Origin: Isoetes taiwanensis
Taxonomy: Eukaryota > Streptophyta > Lycopodiopsida > Isoetales > Isoetaceae
Direction of reading: 5' to 3'
Length of the DNA: 64,000 nt
Assembly (NCBI GenBank): GCA_021234155.1
Contig: JAJEKV010000040.1
Span: forward strand, 5,045,229-5,109,228
Positions 11,162 through 22,009 of this stretch are shown here, piece by piece (position 1 is the stretch's first letter; each line of letters opens with the position of its first letter). Under the pieces are notes generated by a model, which saw only the letters and a program-made list of their open reading frames with translations, had not been told where the DNA came from and searched no databases. Position numbers and translations under genes: made by a program.

Positions 11162-12740
11162 TCAGAATACTTCTGCTTCAGCTTGAATCAGATCTCCAAG
11201 ATCGAATTCCTCTATCTTGTTCCTGCCAAGAATCTGGAGCCATTCATCCATCTCATGTATTGTGTGCATGGTGTTATCCAACAGACTAATAGATAGTGCC
11301 TCCCTCTGCCTTTGCTGCTCCTGAAACAATTTTTTGAAGACGGGCTTGAGAGAGTTATGCTGCCACAGGTCATCCTGCTTCAGAATTCTCCGTAAAGCTT
11401 TTGCCCTGATAATGAACATCTTAAGGGAAACCAGTGTGTCTCCAACCTCGACCTGATTCATTTCAGCATCCGGATTGAACATCCTGAAAGAGCCTTGAGC
11501 TCTCAATTTGTTGAATTGAGCTGCAAGACAATAACAGAAAAATAAATGATTAGATAATAGGCCAAGGTGAAGTTTTAGATGCCAATGGTTCCAGACTGCC
11601 ATCCCCATCCTGCAAGACCAACTTGAAAAAGTTAAACAGACCCTTGAATGCACCAACTTTATCCCACATTTTGTCATATTCTAGTCCCCTTTCTCTCCTA
11701 TGAGCAATTGTAGTCTCAATCAGTTTTGCAATGAATTGCCCTTTTAACCAGTTCATATTTGGAGGCAGATGCTGCCTGGTGACCCTATTCCTGTGAAGCC
11801 AGATACTCCATAAGGCTATGGATCTAATTGTGGACGTGAAGGGATTATTTTCATCAAGGAAAAGTAGGAAGCTACCACTTGTAGTACCCGGGCTTAAGAT
11901 GGTTAGATTACGCACCCATTTCGAAAGGCAACAGCCATGGGCCTTTGGAATATGTGTAGAGGAGTCTCTTCACCGCCCTGACCCACCCCGCATGATGCAT
12001 CTATAACATCATTATATTTTGAAGCTGCCACATTGCAAGTAAGGCTTTGATTGAGGATAAGCCATCTAAAGATAACCAGCTTTCTTGCACAATACTGTTT
12101 CCAACCAGATCTAGCCATCGATAGCCAAGTTTTTCCTCACATTTGCCATTTTATCAGAGATTTTCAGATTGGAACTTTTAGGGGCGGGGGTAAATTCTTG
12201 CAACCCTATAACCCTCCTTTCCTTTTAAAGTCCAAATAGTTTGGGACTCTCTTAGCTCGGCTATATCTCCTACTTTCTCCATGATTTTTGAAGATCTTCC
12301 TATCGTCCCCCCTTTGTTCCCCAAGGTTGTCTTGATTTCATCCCAAGTTATCCATCTATTATGTATCCTTAAGTCTTCTAGAGTATCTATCCATGCGGGA
12401 CCCATTTTTTTGTATCTCGAGGATGTTTAAGAGCAAGGCAGCCCGTCTTGAGGATTGGGAAAGCCCATATGCGAGGAAAAAAAAGTGAAGATCCCGAACA
12501 TTGTATATTGCTCTCACTTTCCCACGAAACAAAGAGACACCTGATTCCAAGCATTAAAAATCCTTCTCATCACTTGTGAGGTGTTGGGGCGCTTCAAATT
12601 GTATGAAGGCTGACTCGGAGGCCCGATGGGGTATCCTCTTACTGAAGGGGACTGCTCAAGCCGGTGCCTTATAAGGCCCATTGCGAGGGATTTAGATCCA
12701 TTTATTGCCCTCAAACTAACTTAGCTGCTAGGGCTTGAGC
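11162..12740 (-). pseudogene. LINE ORF2: distal region and 3' end
   Basis: Minus-strand open pieces at 12178-12405 (WIDTLEDLRIHNRWITWDE), 11550-11915 (ALWSIWLHRNRVTRQ) and 11162-11677 follow the RT. ALWSIWLHRNR is characteristic of the region after the zf-RVT motif in plant L1 ORF2 proteins. Stop codons and frame changes break the frame. About 200 bases of 3' UTR and the A-rich tail follow. Confidence 0.65.
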
Positions 12741-14098
12741 CTATTGGAAGAGGTCCTTGCAACCCCAACCCCTTTCTTTCGGATCGACCAAATTATGCCA
12801 TGCCATCTTGTGGTGTTTGTTCCAAATAAAGTTTCTAACTGCTGCTTCAATTTCCCTGTATGATCTTTTGTCAGCAATTATGGCAGACGAGAAATAGACA
12901 TGAGTGGCATTGATAACACTGTTGGCAATTTCAATTCTCCCAGCCAATGAAAGGGTAGATGGATATTGAGTTAGTTTCCTTTTTATCCACATTTTACAAT
13001 GCTTGCCCAGAGCCCGTGTATATTCATATCAATTGCCAAAGGGAGTCCCAGGAGTTTGGTAGCAGTCCCCTTAGCCAAGCATTGTACACCTTCAATGATC
13101 TTGTCTTCTGTCTCCATGATTGCTATGCATTTACTCATATTCAGGTGCACTCCAGAAGCATCCCTAAAAAGAGGCGGAGCCTTTGAATAAAATTCCTATC
13201 TTGTAGCCATCATTCTTGAGAAAACAAAATGTGTCATCCGCATACTGCATAGCTGTTAGAGTATCGTGGTTGTTCGGCTGATTCAGACCTTGAATTTCTT
13301 TGTTCTCCAACATAGCTTTGATAATTCTTGTCACCATTTCTGCAACAATCAAGAAAAGGTATGGTGCAAGAGGGCAGCCCTGTCTCACCCCTCTTTGGAT
13401 TGAGAATGCTAGAGTTGGGGAGCCATTAATGAGAACTGCAGAACCTGCAGCACAGTTGAAGCCATGTATCTTCTGAATTACCCTGTCAGAGAAACCCATC
13501 TTACTCATTGCCTTGTATAGAAATGGCCATTTGATGGTGTCATAAGCCCTTTTAAAATCTAGTTTTAAAAGGATGCAGCCCTGTTTTGAAAGCTTATTCC
13601 AGTGTAAGCCCTCATAAGCTCCTATATAATTATCCAAGATACTTACACGTTAGGGAGAAAGCTGGTTGAACTGGATCGATGCTCTTCATTAGAATCATCT
13701 TTGCACATGCGCCATGATCTTGACAATGAGCTTGTATGTGGTGTTTGTAAGGAGATTAGTCTCCAATCCCCAAAAAGAATAGGATTCTCAACTTTGGGAA
13801 TGAGGGTAATCAAACCTGCATTGATGGCTGGATGTAGAAACTATGCAGACCAGGCTCCCTGCACCAATGTAATCACATCTCCTTTTAGGAATTTCCAGAA
13901 ATGAATGAAGAACTCCGGTGGTAGTCCATCCGGTCCCGGACTTTTCCCACTTTTCATACCCCTTAAAGTATTAAAAATTTCTTTCTCTGATGGCATTTCC
14001 AGCAACTCTTCACCATCAATGCTGTCTGACTGCTTAACCAAGTCAAACAGTTCCTGAGTTCTATTTTCATCCATGTGCTCTTCCTTGAACATCTCCAC
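12741..14098 (-). pseudogene. LINE ORF2: reverse transcriptase domain
   Basis: Recognisable RT blocks in order: SGKSPGPDGLPPEFF (13841-14098), LKLDFKRAYDTIKW with the first catalytic Asp, then GVRQGCPLAPYLF, and MQYADDTFCFLKND with the YADD catalytic pair at about 13232-13246. SLAGRIEIANSVI and FIWNKHHKMAW of the thumb region follow (12741-12992). At least two frame breaks separate these blocks. Function in life would be target-primed cDNA synthesis. Confidence 0.9.
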
Positions 14099-14131
14099 AT
14101 ATTTCTCTCTGAAGAAGTTTTGGATATCTCT

Positions 14132-15734
14132 TCATTTTTCCAAAATGACCCCATCTTCATTTTGTACCTTTGTAATCCCATTGTTAGATAGCCTATTTTT
14201 GGCCACCCTAAAGAAAAAGGAATTATTCCCCTTATCTATGCAACTGGTTAGCAGACATTTGGATTTGATGGCCAAGGATTTAGCTTCATCTTCCTCAATG
14301 TGCTTTATCTGAAGCTCCAGAGCTTCCTCAGATTGTTGTAAGCCAGCATTGTTCTTGTCTGCAAATAATTTCTCTCTCACCTCCTTTATCTCTTTGTAGA
14401 TTTCATCTTTTTCTGCTTTCTTCCCCTGAAACCATTTCTTCCCCCATTCTTTAATCCATCCTTTTATCTGTTTATACTTGGATGTAAAGTTCTTCATGCA
14501 TCTACTATTTCCTAAAGGAGGAATAGTGTAAAAATAGGATTTAAAATCCTCATTGAAACCTTCAACTGCCAGCAAAGAAGTGTTCAGCTTAAAAGAAGTG
14601 TCATTTGCTTTTCTCCTATTCATTTCATTCCTTGTTTCCAAAACTTGAGGGAAGTGATCAGAGATTGAGTTCCCAAAATCTGAGGTGATTGTAGCTCCTG
14701 CCCACATCTTGGAGAAAGGTTTTTGAATGTAAAATCTGTCAAGGAGGCAGAAAACCCTGTCATCCCCTTTTCTCTTATTGCTCCAGGAAAACACTTGAGA
14801 AGAGGATGGGGACTGATAAACAAAAGGGGAAATGAAATTATCCCATTTTTCCCTTTCCCCCTTTGACATGTTTAATTTATTACCCATTTTCTGCTCCCAG
14901 GAAGGAGTATTATTAAAATCTCTTGTTATCAACCAGTTGTCAGCTTGCTGAGTTTGCTGCCATGCACTCATCTCCTGCCACTGTATTTCCCTCTCCTTTG
15001 GTTCAGTAGAAGCATAGATGTTTATTATCCCGAGGTTCCCATCTACAGTGTTAAGAAACACACAAGACCATCTTCCATTTGGATCACAGTAATAGCCATT
15101 CGATGTGAAGCCCTTCCAAATTGTAGCAATCCCTCCTTTGGTTCCATTTTTTCTTTGTCCATATTGAGTCACTGTCCGGATAGATCCATTTTCCAAGGTT
15201 AGAGGCTTCAAAAGCAGGAAGTCTATGTTCTTGAAGAAATAAAATATCTGCCTTCATCTCTCTTAACGCAATTAGAGCCCTCCTCCTCTTTAAAGGGCCC
15301 TTAATTCCTCTTAAATTCCAGGTAATGACCTTCATTGGGATCTTCTTGAGTATGAGTGGCGGACCATCCTCAAAGAAATTGAATTGCCTTCTATTCTTGG
15401 TTTTGTGCCCATATTTGTCTTTGGGGTATGATAGACTTTTGATCTCCTGTGAGGGTGAGAAAAAATCCAACTCTTTGCCAGGAGTAGGCAGAATCTGAGT
15501 TGGGGATTCTCCCTTATCTTTTTTATTCAGCCCCGGTGTTGGGGTGCGTGCGGGGTGTTTCTCATTAGGAGTTAAAGTGGATTGGGCGGTGGGTCTGCTT
15601 TGTCCTCGGAGTCCTCTGGGCCCGAGTATTCTTCTGAGTTTCTTGCACAAAAGGCGGTTCCTTAGCCTCCACCTTACGTGAATCGAAGAGCTTCGACCCG
15701 GCCAGAGGTGAGACCTCAAAAAAATTTTGAGCAT
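14132..15734 (-). pseudogene. LINE ORF2: AP endonuclease domain
   Basis: The domain starts at the Met near 15335 (MKVITWNLRGIKG) and contains FLQEHRLPAF. It changes frame near 15200 and continues in a 359-residue open frame with GTKGGIATIWKG. The metal-binding motif is RDFNNTPSW, where active endonucleases have GDFN, so a key glycine is replaced. The end of the domain has RVFCLLDRFY and SDHFPQ, the catalytic SDH. It would nick target DNA. The sequence upstream of 15335 is a proline/lysine-rich linker. Followed by the reverse transcriptase on the same strand. Confidence 0.85.
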
Positions 15735-15775
15735 TCTCCTTCATAAATGCCATTGTTAGGCAAATCTTCATCGAG

Positions 15776-16786
15776 TTAGAATAAAAAGCGGGACCCGGTT
15801 CTTGGGGTTCCCACAATGATCACTTTTTTTTCACGAGTATCGAGCACGGGTTGCATCAGCCTTTGGATTCGAGGCTTCTCCTCCATTGGTTCTTTCATTT
15901 TCTGTATTGGGGGTTTGTTGAGAACCCTCACTTCCTGTGAAGCTACATTTTTTACCTCCCCATAAACTCTTTTGACCCATTCTTTATTTTCTTTCTTCTT
16001 ATCCATCTCCAGTTCACGTTTCTTCTGTTGCTTCCTTTTTCTTTTAACACTTCCATTGGTGTTGCCCCTTATTACTTTATCTTTTTTCCTTGAGCTTGGG
16101 GTAACCCATTCTCCTGTGGCTCTCCCTTGTATTTGTTGAAATTAACGCTGGGGGCTGTGCGAACCCATCTGAGACTCCCCACCATGCAGCCTTAACCCAC
16201 AGATACTACATGGGATTGGAAGCCCTGACCATTGTACTTTGAGTTGTTTACTTGTCCCAAAGAAATCCACATAGTTAATGCAACTTGGGATTTCTTTATG
16301 TAAGTCCAATTGAACCCAAACCCGTGGGGCTTTTTCAGGTACATTTTCAACTCCAATGTACTCTCCAACATCTTTAAAAAGGTTTTTACAGATTTCTTCA
16401 CTCCAATATACTGGGTTCAGCCCCTGCATCGAAGTCCAAGCTGGATGATGCAGCTGGGTCGGATTCTATGAGTCAAAAACAGGGCTCCATTTTTGGAAAA
16501 AGAATTGGGTGTTTGCCTTGGCTATTATTCCTTGCCTGAGAAGGAGATTTGCAGCATTTTCACGTGCATATTCAACCATGAAGTAAGGAAATTCCAGCCA
16601 GTAAATCTTGTTGATTCTGATTTTCCTATTCATATTTTCTGGTTCCATCTTCATTTGTGTAAGCCTTACCCCCTCATGCCTCACACATCCTATAAGGGCC
16701 TTGGATCCGAAGATCCCAAGTCTATCCTTAACAGAAACATGATTCAGAACTTTTTTTTTTACCTCTGAGCTCCTTCTTTCCATCAT
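15776..16786 (-). pseudogene. LINE ORF1 (DUF4283/zinc-knuckle type), frameshifted
   Basis: The N-terminal part (16466-16786) begins MMERRSSEVKKK and continues into WLEFPYFMVEYARENAA. The next open segment (16142-16429) holds MQGLNPVYWSEE, RVWVQLDLHKEIP and the knuckle start PCSICGLRLHGGE. The order (RNA-binding-like domain, then CCHC knuckle) is typical of plant L1 ORF1, which coats the element RNA. The second half of the knuckle is lost in this frame, and a lysine-rich tail (15776-16006) lies in a different frame. Several frameshifts separate the pieces. Confidence 0.75.
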
Positions 16787-17269
16787 TGTTGATCTCTGTT
16801 AGTATTTCTCTTTGTATGCCATTCGCGTGTTCCAGGATGGGTTCCGCAATCTGCGACTGCATCTCCACCACAGTGTATCCAGCCTGCCACTTGGTTTCGA
16901 CCATTCTTTCAGATTCGAGGTGAACAAAGAAAAAAGCCTACTTGAATAACCTTCACTTGTTCAAAGGAGTCCCTTTTCCCGAAAGCCCCTTTCACCAAAT
17001 CTATAACTTGTTTTTGACCACGAGGCGACAACTTTCCCAAGTACTATTCAATAATCTTTTTGTTTTCCTTAAACACATCAGCATCCACTGCCTTTCCCTG
17101 TCTTGTCCCCAGGGCACAAAATCCTTTGTCATTCCCTCTGCTTGGTAATCCGTGCCCCTGTGGGGCCTGTCCTGTCTCCATTCCTTGAACCAAGATCGCA
17201 GGCGCTAGGCGCTCCCGCTCACGCCAAGAACCTATGGGGACAATGTTCTATTTCAACTTTCTATTTTTA

Positions 17270-17930
17270 GACTAAGATGCTTTATACGAAGATTCTGTTA
17301 GATTCCCTTAGATTTTATGTGATTCGCTTAGGTTTTATGAAATTCCCTTAGATTTCATTAGATTCTAAGAGATTCTCTTAGATTCTATTAAGATCCCCTT
17401 AGATTGTCCATGATGTTATGAAGATTCCCATAGATTCCCCTCAAATTCTATGAGATTTTCGTAAATTCCATTAGATTTGCTTAGATTTGATGAAATCCCC
17501 TTAGATTTTGTTATCTTTCATGGATCCCCTTAGATTCTATGAGGATTCCCCTAGGTTCTCCAAGATGCCATTAGATTTTATGAGAATTCCTTAAGTTTAG
17601 TGAGATGTCCTTAGATTCTGCAAGGCTTCATGAAGAATTCTCTAGATTTCCATAGATTGGCTTATATCTTATGAGATCCCTTAGTATTTTGAGATTCCCT
17701 TACTTTCTCGAATATTTCAGAACTGAACATTCTATAACTTTTTGGATTGTTCTAGAAGATTCTATAATGTTTAGAACATTCTACAAGGTTCTAGAACATT
17801 CTTGAGTGTTTTAGAACATTCTATATTAATGTTCTAAAACACCCATAAACTTTCTAGAACATTCCACAAGTATTTGAAACATCCTAGAACTTTCTAAAGC
17901 ATTCTAAAACTTTCTAACCAAGAACCAGAA
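17270..17930. repeat. Array right of the LINE: AGATTC variant, then TTCTAGAACATTC words
   Basis: From 17279 the AGATTC motif returns in a variant form (TTAGATTYTATGAGATTCCC). From about 17720 it grades into AGAACATTCTAGAAC-type words. This shows that the two array families are neighbours or derivatives of each other in this genome. Confidence 0.75.
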
Positions 17931-18111
17931 TGCCCATCCTCATGTCGATAGCCTCCTTATATATATTGTAAAAGAAGGCTTTTTTTGCATCTATACATGT
18001 GGGATATTTGTGCATGCCCTAGATTCTAGAACAAGCTTAAGCATTCTAGAACTATGAGGGTTTGACATACCCTTAAGTATATATGAAACATTATTTTTTT
18101 TTATTGAATTA

Positions 18112-18165
18112 ATATTTGGCCTAGTGGTTAGAATGCAGGGCTTGTAGGGCTCGAATCCCTCAAAA
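18112..18165 (+). repeat. tRNA-like (SINE) head
   Basis: TGGCCTAGTGGTTAGAATGC resembles a pol III A box. About 20 bases later GGGCTCGAATCCC resembles a B box, with tRNA-like spacing. It is not a complete tRNA, since no acceptor stem was found, so a SINE or tRNA-derived fragment is likely. Downstream sequence to about 18430 has no recognisable gene. Confidence 0.5.
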
Positions 18166-18639
18166 ACCATCAAAGCTTTTAAAAGCCTCTCCTTAAGGGC
18201 CAAGCATGCAGCGTGGCCGATGCGATCTTGGATCAATCAAAGGCAGAGATGGGTGCCATGTGGAAAATATTTAAATCAGCGTGGTAGTAAGACCTCGAAC
18301 CAATGATTACGATCGCACCATGTGGCAGATCTCACAGATCGACGATCAAGATTGAAATCAATATGGACTGTAGGATCGTCCAGCTAATCTCAACTGACGG
18401 TCCAGATGCACTCAAATATGTCAATTTTGACTAGCCAATGCGGGCGCCCATTTTTTTGCCATTCGGTCGGGGTTTGAATTGTATATCTGCGGCGAGCACG
18501 ATGTACCCTTTCTCATTTCGGCCCCTCGGGAACCTGCGCCTCGATATGGACATCCTTGGGACTATTTGGTATTACTTCTCGGCTCAGCCTCCGCTTCGGC
18601 CGAGGCCTTGTCTCGATTTGGGCCCACCAATGTAGTCCT

Positions 18640-19440
18640 GTTACCAATTCCAAAGTATCACCCGTTAGGAGCTTAATTCCACACTATCACCAATTCAGAG
18701 CTTACTCACACCTACTACTACTTCCAAAGTATCACCCATTGGGAGTTTACTACATCTACTACAGTTCCAAAGTAACCATGTTACTCAAGATCCATTGCTC
18801 AACCACCCATGAGGAGCTTACTCATGCCTATTACTTATTCCAAAGTATGACCTATGAGGAGCCTACTCACATATACTACACTCCAGAACACTTGACATTC
18901 TTATTCATACTTGCTACTAATTCCAAAGTATCATCCATGAGGAGCATACTCACATATACACCCATGAGGACCTTTATCACATCTATTACTTGGCACCCAT
19001 GCATGAGGAGTTTACTCACGCCTATTACTAATTCTAAAGTATTATCCATGAGGAGCGTACTTACACCTACTACCATGTAAGTCCATATACACACATGCCC
19101 TACTACCAATTCTAAAGTATCACTCATCAGAGAATACTACCAATTCCAAAGTATCACATATGAGGATGTCTAGAGCATTTCACATTCTTATTCACACATG
19201 CTGCTCAACCCTCTATTCTATTACTAACAAAGTATCATTCATGAGTAGCATACTCACACATACATCCATGAGGACACATACCACATCTACACCCATGGGG
19301 CCACATCTACTACCTCTACTACCAATTCTAAAGTATCACCCATGTGAAGCTTACACACACCTATAATACCCATCACACCTACTATCAATTCCAAAGTATT
19401 ACCTATAGGAAGCTGACTCGCACTTATCACACCTATTGAG
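18640..19440. repeat. ~45-50 bp minisatellite
   Basis: Roughly 16-18 imperfect units built on ACCAATTCCAAAGTATCACC, followed by CATGAGGAGCTTACTCACAC and CTACTACT. Unit length varies because of internal deletions. The 174-codon open frame at 18556-19080 and opposing frames arise from the repeat and do not look like a protein. Confidence 0.85.
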
Positions 19441-20310
19441 GTGCTCACCCAGAAGCATCTAGAACATTTTAGCATATTCTATTTTGAGTTTTTGCAAAGT
19501 TTGAAAAAACTTGCTATTTTTGGATTTAGGGGCTTTCTATGAGCATGTGGAAGATTCTTGAACATTCTATTTTGAGGTTTTGCAAAGTTTCAAAAAGCTT
19601 GCTATTGTTAGACTGGGGTGCTTGCCCATGAGCATCTGGAACATTCGAGAACATTCTATTTTGAGTGTTGGCAAAAATCCACAAAAATTTCTATTTTTAG
19701 ATTGAGGTTCTTGCCCATGAGCATCTGCAACATTCTAGAACATTTCATTTTTAGAACATTCTATTTTGAGTGTTTGCAAAGTTCCACAAAACTTTCTATT
19801 TTTAGACTGAGGTGCTTGCCCAGGAGCACCTGGAACATTCTAGAACATTCTATTATGCGTTCTTGCAAGCTTTTAGAAAACTTTCTATTTTAGACTATGG
19901 TACTTTCTATTTTTAGACTGACGTGCTTACCCATGAGCATCCGAAACATTCCAGAACATTCTATTTTGAGCTTTTGCAAAGTTTCAAAAAACTTTCTATT
20001 TTTAGACATTTTAGAAGATTCTAGGACATTCCAAGACATTCTAGAAGATTCTAGAAGATTCTAGAGTTATCTAGAACATCTAAAGCATCCTTGAATTATT
20101 TATTTCTGGACTGAATTTCTTACCCGCGAGCATCCGAGCATGTAGAACATTCTATTTTGAGTGCTTGTAAAGTTTCAAAAAATATTCTGTCATCTAAAAC
20201 ATTCTAGAACATTCTATTTTTAGTTTTTGTAAACTTTTAGCAAACTTTCTATTTTTAGACTGAGGTACTTTCTACGTTTAGACTGAGGTGCATCTGGAAC
20301 ATTCTAGAGA
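19441..20310. repeat. TTCTAGAACATTC / 'gaggtgcttacccatgagcat' array
   Basis: About nine to ten units of ~85-100 bases. Each contains TTTCTATTTTTAGACTGAGG, TGCTTGCCCATGAGCATC and GGAACATTCTAGAACATTC, then TTTTGAGTTTTTGCAAAG. It is the best-ordered version of the family that also forms 10481-10955 and the LINE target site. Confidence 0.85.
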
Positions 20311-20529
20311 TTAACCATTGATATATGAATAGAAAATATTTTTTAGTTCAGAGAATCTAAGTAGAAAATAATTTTTAGTTCGGAGAACCTAATTTTCTTA
20401 GCTATCAGATAAAACAACTATCTTTAAGCCCAAATATTATTAGCCAATGTCTCTATGTTAGATCTTATTCCTCTAGGTGCTCTGAAAGCCGGTCACACGT
20501 TTTCAATCATAACTGGAGATCTGGAAGTC
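20311..20529. other. Dispersed-repeat fragment
   Basis: The stretch near 20389-20460 (CCTAATTTTCTTAGCTATC, then AAGCCCAAATATTATTAGCC) matches the starts of the composite repeats at about 27085 and 27776 at roughly 80 percent by eye. No gene is present. Confidence 0.55.
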
Positions 20530-21300
20530 CGTTTCAGCCGAAATTTATTGCGTTGGAAAGCTATCTCAGAGCTCTTTCTGTCGGTATGTGATTTGTATAT
20601 GTTTCACTAATTATTCTGCATCAGAAACACAGATTTCCGGGCTGCAAATTCCCGGGGGATTCACCTTTCATTAGCGTATAACCCATGAGAGTTCAACGGA
20701 GGGGTGTTTTTTGGACCATTTGCGTACGTATACTTAGGGGTTAGAGGTGTTTTTAGGCACTAATCTGGGGCAATATCTATACACATAGGGGTCAAATTGC
20801 CTTTTAAAAATGTGTATACAAGGGGGGTTTTTTGCTACCCTTCGAACGTAGATGCCATACCCCCTTTATGTATAAGTGCATCCCCCGGGTGCAAATTGGG
20901 GGCCCCAAAAAACCCTGAAGTGTTGGTGGTGCTGCCCACTTTTCATATCTGGAGATCAAGAACTCTGTTTCAGCTGAAATTTATTGCGTTGGGAAGCCAT
21001 CTCAGATTTCTTCCTATTGGTATGTAATTTGTATGTGTTTTTAATACTATTTCCTCAGCAAAAACTCAGATTTTCGGGCTGCAAATTGAGGGCACAAAAA
21101 ACCCTGAAGTGCTCGTGGTATTGTCCACATATTTTTTATCATATTTGGCGAATTTTAACTCCGTTTCAGCTGAAATTTATCGCGTTGGAAAGCTCCCTCA
21201 GAGATCTTTCTGAAGAGTTATTTCAAAGATATTTTATGTTGCGGATGTTTGAACAGGATTTCAGAGTGAAAACAACAGATTTTCAGTGCTGGATTTAGGG
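20530..21300. repeat. Three ~196-bp direct repeat units
   Basis: Units share TTTCAGCTGAAATTTATTG, CGTTGGAAAGCYATCTCAGA and GGGCTGCAAATT followed by AAAAAACCCTGAAGTG. Copies start near 20540, 20970 and 21172. The first is stretched by the 239-bp insertion below. A weaker fourth trace lies near 21341. No coding capacity is seen. Confidence 0.75.
20651..20889. mobile_element. 239-bp TIR element (MITE) with 8-bp target duplication
   Basis: The ends are inverted: CCCGGGGGATTCAC at 20651 and GTGCATCCCCCGGG ending at 20889. The flanks are identical octamers, TGCAAATT, at 20643-20650 and 20890-20897. The sibling repeat at about 21076 has the uninterrupted site (GGGCTGCAAATTGAGGGC), which confirms a simple insertion. 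It is too small to encode a transposase, so it was mobilised in trans. An 8-bp duplication suggests the hAT superfamily, but the GC-rich termini are not typical of hAT. Confidence 0.85.
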
Positions 21301-21600
21301 TTTCCATTGTTCTATTTTTCAGCACTATATACTTTTCTTCATATCTATTGATCTGCAGCTCTGTTTTGGGAGCAATGCATATCATTAGAATGCTTGTTCT
21401 GTGATGATTCTAAAGACATATGGTTTATCCACATTTGCTTAAGATCTGAGAGGAGAAAACAGCCGGTTTTGCAACCCGATTTTAAAGGCGAGGATTCAAA
21501 GGGTGTGATACCATCCAATCACCTTGGATTAAAACATTTACATGCTAAAGCCTTGCGGGGCGGGCGTCTGTAAGAGGAAAACCATTGCTTATTTTCATTT

Positions 21601-21985
21601 CGGACAAATTAATGCGTAAGGTGGCGAGAGGTTGAACTTGAGGCTGCGCTTGATTTATGCACTTGAACACTTTCGGGCAGGTGTGCGTAAGGTGAAAAAA
21701 GCACACTGCTTCTTGCACTTGGAAACTGCGCTTTTGCCGACACGTAGAAGCTTTCGGACGGGCGTCACGTAAAGGGACAAAGGTTTCATTTGGACAAATT
21801 AATGCGTAAGGTGGCGAGAGGTTGAACTTGATCTTTGCGCTTGATTTATGCACTTGAACACTTTCAGGCGGTGTCTGTAAGGTGAAAAGAGCACACACTT
21901 CTTGCACTTGGAAACTGCCTGCCGACCGTGGAAGCTTTCGGACGAGGCGTGCGTAAAGGGGCGAGGTTGTGCGTGATCAAAGTGC
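21601..21985 (+). repeat. 190-bp 5' monomers of LINE B
   Basis: Two nearly complete units and a partial third, starting at 21601 and 21791 (GGACAAATTAATGCGTAAGG), each with GGTTGAACTTGA, GATTTATGCACTTGAACAC and CTTGCACTTGGAAACTGC. Tandem 5' monomers of this kind act as promoters in some animal L1 elements. Promoter function here is inference. Confidence 0.75.
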
Positions 21986-22009
21986 TTGGAGGCTTTCGGG
22001 AAAGCGTCT

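Larger units (their letters stand above)
10956..17253 (-). mobile_element. L1-like LINE, full-length but decayed
   Basis: Autonomous-type non-LTR retrotransposon on the minus strand, 6,298 bases. It is bounded by an exact 16-bp target duplication, CAACTTTCTATTTTTA, at 10940-10955 and 17254-17269. The A-rich 3' tail (T-rich on the plus strand, 10956-10975) lies directly against the low-coordinate duplication, as expected for target-primed reverse transcription. In order it carries a nucleic-acid-binding ORF1, then ORF2 with AP endonuclease, reverse transcriptase and a distal region. Both ORFs contain frameshifts, so it is dead. Removing the element joins the flanks into a continuous TTTCTATTTTTAGACTAAGATGCTT unit of the surrounding array, which confirms the insertion boundaries. 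Confidence 0.92.

Noticed and set aside
18112-18165. Functional tRNA gene
   Set aside because: A and B box-like sequences are present, but I could not pair an acceptor stem or find a consistent anticodon arm. SINE head or relic is safer.
18556-19080. 174-codon open frame
   Set aside because: It lies in the ~50-bp minisatellite and reads as the repeat (SKVSPMRSLLT-like units). Opposite-strand frames are equally open.
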